A stretch of DNA of 18,709 bases. Origin: DYGX01 sp035325905 (GTDB taxonomy: Bacteria > Chloroflexota > Anaerolineae > Aggregatilineales > Aggregatilineaceae). The translations under genes and the position numbers were made by a program. Below are positions 7,311 to 13,973 of the stretch, in pieces. Below the pieces are notes generated by a model. The model did no database searches. It had not been told where the DNA came from and saw only the letters and a program-made list of their open reading frames with translations. Every line of letters begins with the position of its first letter. Position 1 is the first letter of the stretch. The DNA lies in contig DAOKYY010000078.1 of assembly GCA_035325905.1 (NCBI GenBank), positions 1-18,709 on the forward strand. Reading direction: 5' to 3'.

Positions 7311-8198
7311 TTAGCTGCCTTTCGCCAGATGCGCTCCGAACCACGCCGTCACCCGCCGCGCGTACTCGTCCGGGGCGAGCGTGACCGCCTCCCGGTGGCC
7401 CGCGCCGGGCACGCGCCACTGCTCGACCGGTCCCCCGAACGCCTCGGCCAGCGCATCAAGCGCCGCGCCATCCACGAACGGATCGGCTTCCCCGTGAATG
7501 AGCAGGGCCGGGACGCGCACGCCGGGCGCGCTGTCGAGCGGGTTGGCGCGAAAGAGCTGGCAGTTGGCGCGCAGCGAGGCGGCCAGCAGGATCAGCCGCG
7601 CGCCGAACAGCGCCAGCGGCCCCGGCAGCCCGGCCAGCCGCAGCCGGGCGGCGACGATGCCGTCCAGCCGGGGATAGGCGCCGTCGAGGGCCAGCGCCGC
7701 GATCCGCTCGTCGAAAGCCGAGGTCATCAGCGCGACGCCCGCTCCCAGGCTGAACCCCAGCACGCCGACCCGGTCCGCGCCGCGCACCTCCTCCACATAA
7801 TCGATTGCTCCGGCCAGGTCGAGCGGCTCCAGCCCGCCCATCGTGACGAGATCGCCTTCCGAGCGGCCGTGCGCGCGCCAGTCGAACAGCAACACGTTGA
7901 AGCCCGCCGCGTGCAGCGGTACTGCTTGCGGGATGTCCGCGTCGGCGCTGCCGTTCTGCCCCGGACACAGGATTACCGTGCCGCGCGGCGCGCCAGAAGC
8001 CGGAATCCACCACCCGCCGAGCGCCAGCCCGTCGCGGCTGGGAAAGCGCACAATTTCCCCTGGCAGGCCGTGGCGCGCCGGGTCGTCGGGCGGATCGGGC
8101 ACGCGCCGCCGCGTCAGCGGGATGGACCCCGCGAACGCAGCCCCGATCAGCGCCAGCGCCACGACCGCGAGCAGCCAGGTCAGGCCGAGCCAGATCAT
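7311..8198 (-). CDS. Membrane-anchored alpha/beta hydrolase
   Basis: A 295-residue protein starting at 8198 (MIWLGLTWLLAVV). The frame extends to 8297, but that part overlaps the phosphofructokinase gene. One N-terminal membrane span (residues 1-23) is followed by an alpha/beta hydrolase domain. The oxyanion-side strand ends in CPGQNGSADADI (78-89), the nucleophile elbow is GFSLGAG with Ser150, the acid is Asp239 in HGEADPF, and the base is His268 in GAGHRE. This matches the BAAT/Hydrolase_4-like group of serine hydrolases, often annotated as lysophospholipase-like. The catalytic domain probably faces the outside of the membrane, but topology is not certain. It starts 31 bases after the pfkA stop and is probably the last gene of a three-gene minus-strand operon. 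The substrate cannot be told. Confidence 0.88.
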   Translation of the reverse strand: MIWLGLTWLLAVVALALIGAAFAGSIPLTRRRVPDPPDDPARHGLPGEIVRFPSRDGLALGGWWIPASGAPRGTVILCPGQNGSADADIPQAVPLHAAGFNVLLFDWRAHGRSEGDLVTMGGLEPLDLAGAIDYVEEVRGADRVGVLGFSLGAGVALMTSAFDERIAALALDGAYPRLDGIVAARLRLAGLPGPLALFGARLILLAASLRANCQLFRANPLDSAPGVRVPALLIHGEADPFVDGAALDALAEAFGGPVEQWRVPGAGHREAVTLAPDEYARRVTAWFGAHLAKGS

Positions 8199-8229
8199 CG
8201 CGGTGTCCTCGCTTGCTGGTGGGGCGCGC

Positions 8230-9351
8230 TCAGTCGCCCAGGCTGGTGCCGATCTGGCGCGCGCTGCGGATCCAGGGATGATCCAGCGGGACGACACGTC
8301 GCCGCCCGGCGACCTGGTCGAGCGGGACCGGCTCGGCGCCTTCGCCGCGCGCGGCGACCATCACGCCGTAGACGCCCTGGTCGATCAGCTCCGCCGCCGC
8401 CGTGCCGAGCCGCGTCGCCAGCAGCCGGTCGACCGCCGAGGGCGTCCCGCCGCGCTGCAAGTGGCCGAGAATCGTCACGCGCGATTCCAGGCGGGTCAGC
8501 TCCTCAAGCTGGCGCGTCAGGCGGGCGGTGTGATCGGCGCGCGCCAGCCAGTAGCCGTCGATCTGCGCCTTGATGGCCTGCCGCTGCTTCTTCTTCGAGG
8601 CGGCGGCGCGCTCGGCGTCCAGCCCGGCCAGCATCGCCGCATCTTCGGTCGAGATCGCACCCTCGGACACGACGATGATGCTGAACCCTTTGCCGCCCTG
8701 GCTGCGGAGCAGGATCGCCTCGGCGATCTTGTTCACGTCGTAGGGGATTTCCGGGATCAGGATTACGTCCGCGCCGCCCGCCAGCCCCGCGCCGAGCGCC
8801 AGCCAGCCCGCATTGTGCCCCATCACTTCCAGCAGGATGATGCGGTGATGGCTGTGCGCGGTGCTGTGCAGCCGGTCGACCGCCTCGGTCGCGATGCTGA
8901 GCGCGGTATCAAAGCCGAAGGTCACGTCGGTGCAGGCCACGTCGTTATCGATGGTTTTCGGCAGCGTGACGATGTTCAGCCCGTGCTGCATCAGGTGATA
9001 GGCGTTTTTCATCGTGCCGCCGCCGCCCAGACAGACCAGCGCGTCGAGGTTGTGCTTGTGATAGTTGCCGACGATCACCTCGGTCATATCCAGCTCTTCG
9101 CTGCCCATCGGCATCCGGTCGGGCTTGTCGCGGCTGGTGCCCAGGATCGTGCCGCCGATCGTGAGGATGCCGGACAGCGCGGAGCCTTCGAGCCGGACGC
9201 TACGGTTTTCCATCAGGCCGCGAAACCCGTCGCGGAAGCCGATCACGTTCATCCCGAACGCGCGCTGGGCGGACTTGCCGACCGCCCGGATCGCCGCGTT
9301 CAGGCCGGGGCTGTCGCCCCCTGCCGTCAGGATGCCGATGTGCTTTGCCAT
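8230..9351 (-). CDS. pfkA: 6-phosphofructokinase, group III type, predicted ATP-dependent
   Basis: A 373-residue PfkA-family enzyme that phosphorylates fructose 6-phosphate in glycolysis. The start at 9351 (MAKHIGILTAGGDSPGLNAA) is in the standard position, with GGGGA upstream. Motifs seen: GGDSPGLN (11-18), GGGGT (109-113), PKTIDND (131-137) with catalytic base Asp135, and MGHNAGW. At the two positions that sort this family (E. coli 104 and 124) it has Gly112 and Lys132. That Gly/Lys pair is reported for ATP-using group III enzymes such as that of Streptomyces coelicolor; PPi enzymes have Asp/Lys. At the E. coli Asp103 position it has Gly111 instead of an acidic residue. The MGH rather than MGR motif also fits the non-classical group. 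A PPi-dependent role is less likely but not excluded. Confidence 0.94.
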   Translation of the reverse strand: MAKHIGILTAGGDSPGLNAAIRAVGKSAQRAFGMNVIGFRDGFRGLMENRSVRLEGSALSGILTIGGTILGTSRDKPDRMPMGSEELDMTEVIVGNYHKHNLDALVCLGGGGTMKNAYHLMQHGLNIVTLPKTIDNDVACTDVTFGFDTALSIATEAVDRLHSTAHSHHRIILLEVMGHNAGWLALGAGLAGGADVILIPEIPYDVNKIAEAILLRSQGGKGFSIIVVSEGAISTEDAAMLAGLDAERAAASKKKQRQAIKAQIDGYWLARADHTARLTRQLEELTRLESRVTILGHLQRGGTPSAVDRLLATRLGTAAAELIDQGVYGVMVAARGEGAEPVPLDQVAGRRRVVPLDHPWIRSARQIGTSLGD

Positions 9352-9392
9352 GCCGATTCCCCTTTCTGATCCAGCGCCCGCCCGGTCTTCGG

Positions 9393-9860
9393 CTAGGGCC
9401 ACGCCGCCAGCAGCGCCTGCGCCGCCTGGAGCGGAGCGGTCGCCTGCCGCGCGGCGTCCCGCCCCACGCGCGCTGCATCCAGCCCGACGACCACGCCGCC
9501 GTAGCCGCACTCCATGTCCCAGCGCGCGGCGGACTGCTCCAGCGCGGACCGGGCGGCCCCAAGCTGCGCGACGACCTGCTCGGCCTGCGGCGTCGCGGCG
9601 CGCCCTTCCAGCGGTGGCGGCAGCGCGATCGCCTCGGCGCACGAAACGTCTTCCCCCGCGATCAGCCGGTCCCACAGGCCGAGCGCGGCGGACTGCGCCG
9701 CTTGCAGCGCGAGAAGCTGGCTTTCCGCGGCGGTGCGGTCGATGGCGGGCGCGGCGAGCGGGCCGAGACCGGCGGCTCCGGCATCGAGCGAGCATCCCGC
9801 CGCGCCGAGCGCCAGCGCCACGACGAGCGCGAGCGCGCTCCAGGTTCCTCGTCCGATCAT
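9393..9860 (-). CDS. Small predicted lipoprotein of unknown function
   Basis: A 155-residue protein with an N-terminal hydrophobic stretch (residues 8-20) ending in the lipobox LGAAGC, so Cys23 should be lipidated after signal peptidase II cleavage. The mature part is rich in Ala, Leu and Gln and mostly helical in look (about 41-66 and 91-113). Cys74 and Cys118 could form a disulfide outside the membrane. No known domain is recognised. The ATG at 9860 is 41 bases plus one gene upstream of pfkA, so it is probably the first gene of the minus-strand operon with pfkA and the hydrolase. Conservation in relatives has not been tested; the lipobox and the lack of a competing plus-strand gene support it being real. 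Confidence 0.75.
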   Translation of the reverse strand: MIGRGTWSALALVVALALGAAGCSLDAGAAGLGPLAAPAIDRTAAESQLLALQAAQSAALGLWDRLIAGEDVSCAEAIALPPPLEGRAATPQAEQVVAQLGAARSALEQSAARWDMECGYGGVVVGLDAARVGRDAARQATAPLQAAQALLAAWP

Positions 9861-9901
9861 CCGATCCTACGCCTGCTCTCTGCTTGGCTTGCCTGCTAGC
9901 G

Positions 9902-9931
9902 ATTCTACGCGCGGGCGCGGTACAATGCGAA
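9902..9931 (-). promoter_or_regulatory. Predicted promoter for the lipoprotein-pfkA-hydrolase operon
   Basis: Read on the minus strand, TTCGCA (9931-9926, 4 of 6 to the -35 consensus) and TAGAAT (9907-9902, 5 of 6 to the -10) are 18 bp apart. The expected transcript would start about 35-40 bases before the lipoprotein ATG. The -35 box touches the -10 box of the opposite promoter at 9921-9926. Confidence 0.4.
9921..9926 (+). promoter_or_regulatory. Predicted -10 box for the glycan operon
   Basis: TACAAT is 5 of 6 to consensus and stands out in GC-rich surroundings, eight bases before the ATG at 9935. The -35 position is poor (AGCGAT near 9898). If used, transcription would begin at about 9933, leaving almost no leader. 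Confidence 0.35.
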
Positions 9932-9934
9932 CCT

Positions 9935-11227
9935 ATGCTGAGGGACACGCTGACCAGGATGACCGCCCGGCGCTGGCTGGGGTTTATCGTGCTGCTGACG
10001 GTGGGCGCGCGGCTGGCGTTCCTCGTCCTGTTCGGCCATACGCTGTCGCTCGAAACGTCCGGCTACGACGCCTACGCGGTGAACGTGCTGGATGGGCGCG
10101 GCTACACCCGCTTTGACGATCGCAGTGGGGACTCCGACCTGCCGCCGCTCTACCCCTATTTCCTGGCGGGCGTCTACACGCTGTTCGGGCGCGACCCGAT
10201 CGCCGTGGCGCTGGTGCAGACCGCGCTCGACGCCGTGACGGTCGCGCTGGTCTACGCCATCGGACGGCGCGTGGCCGGGCCGCTGACCGGGCTGCTGGCG
10301 GCAGCGTTTTACGGGCTTTACCCCTACCTGCTGTTTCAGAACCTGACGATCAACGATACCGGCGTGTTTACTCTGCTGCTGGCGCTCGGAATCTGGCTGG
10401 CGTACCGCGCGCGAGACACGCGCCGCTGGTATTGGGCCGCCGCGCTCGGCGTCGCGTTCGGCCTGGGCGCGCTGACCAAGACGTGGATCGTGCTGGTCCT
10501 GCCGCTGCTGGCGCTGTGGTGGTGGCGGCGCGACGGGTTGCGCGCGGCGGCGTGGCTCAGCCTCGCGGCGGGCCTCGCGCTGCTGATCGCGCTCGCGCCC
10601 TGGACTGCGCGCAACCTGCGCCTGCACGACGAGTTCGTGCTAATCAGCACCAACGGCGGCAGCAACCTGCACCAGGGCAACAACCCCTGCGTGGCCGATT
10701 ATCTGGCGCGCGGCTGGGACGCGCAGTGGGTCAATTGCCTGGAGCCTGTCCCGGCTGAGTTGGGCGAGGTCGAGGCCGACCGCTGGCACCGGCAGCAGGC
10801 GATCGACTACCTGCGCGCCAATCCCGGCGCGTGGCCGCGCCTGTTCTGGACCAAGCTGTGGGTGCTGTGGAGTCCCGCGATCATGCCCTACGACCTGCCG
10901 CCCGACCCCTACCTGGTGGACGACGCGGTGTTTCAGTACCACTCGCCGGAATTCGAGGCGGCGCGCGTGGCGCACGTGCTGTACTTCACGCCGCTGCTGC
11001 TACTCGGCGCGGCAGGGTTGGCGTTCGGCTGGCGCGACGGGCGCGAAATCGGCCCGCTGCTGGCGGTGATCGTCGCGATCACGGTCGCTTACCTGATCTT
11101 CCACCCCTCGACCCGCTACCGCGCCCCGGCAGACCCGTTCGTATTCGTGCTGGCGGCCTACGCGCTGGCGAAGCTCTGGGCCGCGCAGCTTGCCCCGCGC
11201 TGGCGCCGGGCGGCGGACCGGGCATGA
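9935..11227 (+). CDS. GT-C integral membrane glycosyltransferase (ArnT/PMT-like, GT39 type)
   Basis: A 430-residue polytopic protein. After the first span (about residues 15-34) comes the first outer loop with ETSGYDAYAVNVLDGRGYT (40-58); Asp45 is the acidic residue expected in GT-C enzymes. The following PPLYPYFLAGVYTLFG (70-85) is the classic PMT_2/ArnT continuation. About ten hydrophobic segments follow, and the C-terminus ends in a basic tail. Such enzymes move a sugar from a polyprenyl-phosphate carrier to a lipid, glycan or protein outside the membrane. The start at 9935 has no Shine-Dalgarno sequence; an in-frame ATG at 9959 (MTARRWLG) is the alternative. The open frame upstream to 9065 is a shadow of the pfkA and lipoprotein genes. 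Its stop overlaps the next start (ATGA). Acceptor unknown. Confidence 0.88.
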   Translation: MLRDTLTRMTARRWLGFIVLLTVGARLAFLVLFGHTLSLETSGYDAYAVNVLDGRGYTRFDDRSGDSDLPPLYPYFLAGVYTLFGRDPIAVALVQTALDAVTVALVYAIGRRVAGPLTGLLAAAFYGLYPYLLFQNLTINDTGVFTLLLALGIWLAYRARDTRRWYWAAALGVAFGLGALTKTWIVLVLPLLALWWWRRDGLRAAAWLSLAAGLALLIALAPWTARNLRLHDEFVLISTNGGSNLHQGNNPCVADYLARGWDAQWVNCLEPVPAELGEVEADRWHRQQAIDYLRANPGAWPRLFWTKLWVLWSPAIMPYDLPPDPYLVDDAVFQYHSPEFEAARVAHVLYFTPLLLLGAAGLAFGWRDGREIGPLLAVIVAITVAYLIFHPSTRYRAPADPFVFVLAAYALAKLWAAQLAPRWRRAADRA

Positions 11228-12444
11228 ACCTGTTACACGTGGTGCCGTACTACGCCCCGGCGTGGCGCTTCGGCGGCGCGGTGCGCGCCGTAACTGACCT
11301 GACGCGCGCCCAGGCGGAGGCGGGACACCGCGTTTTTGTGCTGACGACCGACGCGCTAGGGCCAGGCGAGCGGGTGGCCGGGCTGCATGAGATGATCGAC
11401 GGCGTAGACGTAACGCGCGTCCGCAACCGCAGCGCCGCGCTGCGCAGCCGCCTCAATCTTTCCACGCCCGCCGGGATCGCGCCCGCCGCCGAGCGCCTGA
11501 TCCGCGCCCACGCCATCGACGCGGTGCATTGTCATGAGGTGCGCACGGCCGAGAATCTGCGCGTCGCGCCGGTCGCCCGGCGGCTTGGCGTGCCGCTGCT
11601 GGTCTCGCCGCACGGCACGCTGCCGCTCGACACCGGGCGGGGCGGCGTCAAGCGGCTGTGGGACCGGCTGTTCGCGCGGCGCTTGCTGCCCGGCTTCGAC
11701 CGGGTGATCGCGCTGACCGCCGCCGAAGCCGCCGACGCCCGCGCGATCTGGGCCGCGTGCGGCGTGCCGCTCCCGCCGGAGCGCGTCAGCGTCGTGCCGA
11801 ACGGCGTGCACCTGGGCGATTTCGCGCATCTGCCGCCGGGCGATCCGTTCCGCGCCCGCTGGAATCTGGGCAGCGGGCCGGTTGTGCTCTTTCTGGGACG
11901 GCTACACGAGCGCAAGGGCGCGCAATTGCTCATTCCGGCCTTCGCGCAGGCGCGTGGCGCGACGCCTGAGGCGCGGCTGGTGATCGCCGGGCCGGACGAG
12001 GGGATGCTCGCCACGCTGCACGCGCAGGCGCGCGAGCTTGGCGTCGAGCAGCGCGTCGTCTTCACCGGGCTGCTGGGCGGCGAGGATCGGCTGGCGGCGC
12101 TGAGCGCGGCGGACCTGTTCGCGCTGCCGGCCGTGGGCGAAGGCTTCTCGATGGCGGTGCTGGAGGCGCTGGCCTGCGGGCTGCCAGTCGTGCTGACGCC
12201 GGGCTGCCATTTCCCGGAAGCCGAGCAGGCCGGGGCGGGCGTGGTGGTCGAGCGGGCGGTCGAGCCGCTGGCCGGGGCGCTACGCGCGCTATTGACCGAC
12301 CCTGGTCGCCGCGCCGCGATGGGCCGCGCCGCCCGCGCGCTGGTCGAGCGCGATTACACCTGGCCGCAGGTCGTCGCCCGGCTGGACGAGGCGTATCGCG
12401 CCGCGATTGCTGAGAAAGTCGCGGGCCGGGGCGGGATGCCATGA
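11224..12444 (+). CDS. Glycosyltransferase family 4 (GT-B fold)
   Basis: A 406-residue cytoplasmic glycosyltransferase. The N-terminal domain starts MNLLHVVPYYAPAWRFGGA, the usual acceptor-side glycine-rich loop of GT4 enzymes. VSPHGTL (128-134) and VVPNGVHLGDF (190-200) are typical landmarks at the domain border. The C-terminal nucleotide-sugar domain has LFLGRLHERKG (222-232), VIAGPDEG and the retaining E-x7-E motif with Glu306 and Glu314 (EGFSMAVLE). It transfers a sugar from a nucleotide donor with retention of configuration, here probably while a lipid-linked repeat unit is built. ATGA overlaps join it to the GT-C gene before and the flippase gene after, so all three are co-translated. 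The donor sugar cannot be told from sequence. Confidence 0.94.
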   Translation: MNLLHVVPYYAPAWRFGGAVRAVTDLTRAQAEAGHRVFVLTTDALGPGERVAGLHEMIDGVDVTRVRNRSAALRSRLNLSTPAGIAPAAERLIRAHAIDAVHCHEVRTAENLRVAPVARRLGVPLLVSPHGTLPLDTGRGGVKRLWDRLFARRLLPGFDRVIALTAAEAADARAIWAACGVPLPPERVSVVPNGVHLGDFAHLPPGDPFRARWNLGSGPVVLFLGRLHERKGAQLLIPAFAQARGATPEARLVIAGPDEGMLATLHAQARELGVEQRVVFTGLLGGEDRLAALSAADLFALPAVGEGFSMAVLEALACGLPVVLTPGCHFPEAEQAGAGVVVERAVEPLAGALRALLTDPGRRAAMGRAARALVERDYTWPQVVARLDEAYRAAIAEKVAGRGGMP

Positions 12445-13970
12445 CGCAGCTTGACACGCCGATTGACCCGGCTGCGCCGCGCCTCTCGCCGGAGGCAACC
12501 CGTCGCGCCGCCCGCAACGCCGGGGCGCTGGCGATTTCGACCGTCGTGTCGAAGGGGCTGCTGTTTGGCTGGCAGCTCGCGCTGGCGCGCTGGCTGGGCG
12601 CGAGCGATTACGGCGTCTATGGCACCATCGGCGCGCTGCTGGCGATCGGCGCGGCGATCCCAGAGTTCGGCATGGGGCTGATCGTGGTGCGCGATGTCGC
12701 CACGCGACCGGCCCAGGCGGGGCGCACGCTCGGCGCGACGCTGGTCATGCAGCCGGCGCTGGCCGGGGCCGCGTATATCACGCTGCTGCTCGCCGCGCTG
12801 CTGCTCGGCTACGACGCGACGCTGCGCGGGCTGCTGGCGCTGGCCGCGCTCAGCCTGGGTGTGGATGCGCTCGGCAACATGGCGTACAACCAGTTGATCG
12901 CCTCGGAGCGCATGGCGATCACGGCGCTGATCGCGGCGGGGCATGTCGGCGCGCTGGTCGCGCTCGGCGCGGCGGCGCTGGCGGCGGGCGGCGGCCTGAC
13001 CGGGCTGTACCTCGCCATCGTCAGCGCGGGGGGGCTGCGCGCGGCGGCGCTGTGGATCGCGCTGCAGCGGGCGGGCGTCCGCCCGGAGTTCCCGCTGGAC
13101 CGCGTCCTGGCGCGGGGGCTGCTGATCAACGGCGCGCCGATTGCGCTGGCCTCGTTCCTGACGCTGGCCTACCAGCACGCCGACAAGTTGATTACGACCG
13201 CCGTGCTCGGCGCGGACGGCACCGGGCAGCTGACCGCCGCGTTCGTCGTGACCTTCGGCGTGATCGAGCTGCTCAGCACGACCGTGCTGGTCGCCGTTTT
13301 CCCGCTGATGTCGCGTACCTACAGCGGCGGGATGCGCGCCCTGTTCGAGTTCATGATCGAAAAGCTGGCCTTCTTCAATTTGCTGGTCAGCCTGCCGATC
13401 GCGCTGCTGACCTCGCTGCTGGCCGTGCCGCTGGCCGCGCTGCTGTTCGGCCCCGGCTATACGCGCACCGCCAGCGTGCTCCAGGTCCTGATCTGGTACA
13501 CTTCGGTCGCCATGATCAGCGCCGTGTTCGCCCAGGCGCTGCTGATCGAGAACCGGCAACGCCGCACCCTGGGGGTACGCGCGGCGGGGCTGGCGCTCAA
13601 CATCGCGCTGAACCTGCTGCTGCTGCCCGTGATCGGCGTGGCGGGCGCGGCGGTCGCGACCCTGATCGCGGAGCTGGCCGTGCTCGGTGGGCTGGTGAGC
13701 AGCTTCCGCTTCCCGGCGGACTGGTGGGCGCGGGGGCGCAGCCATCTCTGGCGGCTGGCGCTGGCCGGCGCGGGGATGGCGGCGGCAATCGTGCTCCTGC
13801 GCGGCGTGCACCCGCTGCTCGCGGCGGCGGGCGGCGCGCCGGTGTATCTCGCGCTGGTGCTGTTGAGTGGCGCGATCGCGCGCGACGACTGGGACCTGAT
13901 TTACCGGCTGGTGATAGCGATGCCCGGCGGCGCGTGGATTGGGCGCCGCTGGCAGCGGGAGCTTTCGTAG
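12441..13970 (+). CDS. Wzx-like polysaccharide flippase (MOP superfamily)
   Basis: A 509-residue polytopic membrane protein with 12-14 hydrophobic segments, the normal size for Wzx/RfbX-type flippases. The first span region reads NAGALAISTVVSKGLLFGWQ and is followed by LGASDYGVYGTIGALLAIG, the characteristic start of the polysaccharide_synt domain. A second conserved region is LLFGPGYTRTASVLQVL near residue 335-350. It would move a polyprenyl-linked oligosaccharide across the cytoplasmic membrane. No Wzy polymerase was recognised, although one of the GT-C-like membrane proteins could be misread as such. It begins inside the GT4 stop codon (ATGA) and ends three bases before the AsnB-type gene. 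Family placement is firm; substrate is unknown. Confidence 0.92.
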   Translation: MTQLDTPIDPAAPRLSPEATRRAARNAGALAISTVVSKGLLFGWQLALARWLGASDYGVYGTIGALLAIGAAIPEFGMGLIVVRDVATRPAQAGRTLGATLVMQPALAGAAYITLLLAALLLGYDATLRGLLALAALSLGVDALGNMAYNQLIASERMAITALIAAGHVGALVALGAAALAAGGGLTGLYLAIVSAGGLRAAALWIALQRAGVRPEFPLDRVLARGLLINGAPIALASFLTLAYQHADKLITTAVLGADGTGQLTAAFVVTFGVIELLSTTVLVAVFPLMSRTYSGGMRALFEFMIEKLAFFNLLVSLPIALLTSLLAVPLAALLFGPGYTRTASVLQVLIWYTSVAMISAVFAQALLIENRQRRTLGVRAAGLALNIALNLLLLPVIGVAGAAVATLIAELAVLGGLVSSFRFPADWWARGRSHLWRLALAGAGMAAAIVLLRGVHPLLAAAGGAPVYLALVLLSGAIARDDWDLIYRLVIAMPGGAWIGRRWQRELS

Positions 13971-13973
13971 ACG

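Noticed and set aside
7296..8573. Plus-strand open frame of 425 codons across the hydrolase and pfkA genes
   Set aside because: Arg/Gln/Pro-rich low-complexity translation; both minus-strand genes have complete catalytic motifs.
9065..9934. Upstream extension of the GT-C glycosyltransferase frame
   Set aside because: It runs antisense through pfkA and the lipoprotein gene and has Pro/Ser/Arg-rich shadow composition; GT-C proteins start close to the first membrane span.
9352..9948. Long upstream extension of the phosphofructokinase frame
   Set aside because: It is Arg/Ala-rich antiparallel shadow of the lipoprotein and intergenic region; the family start MAKHIGILTAGGDSPG at 9351 is standard.
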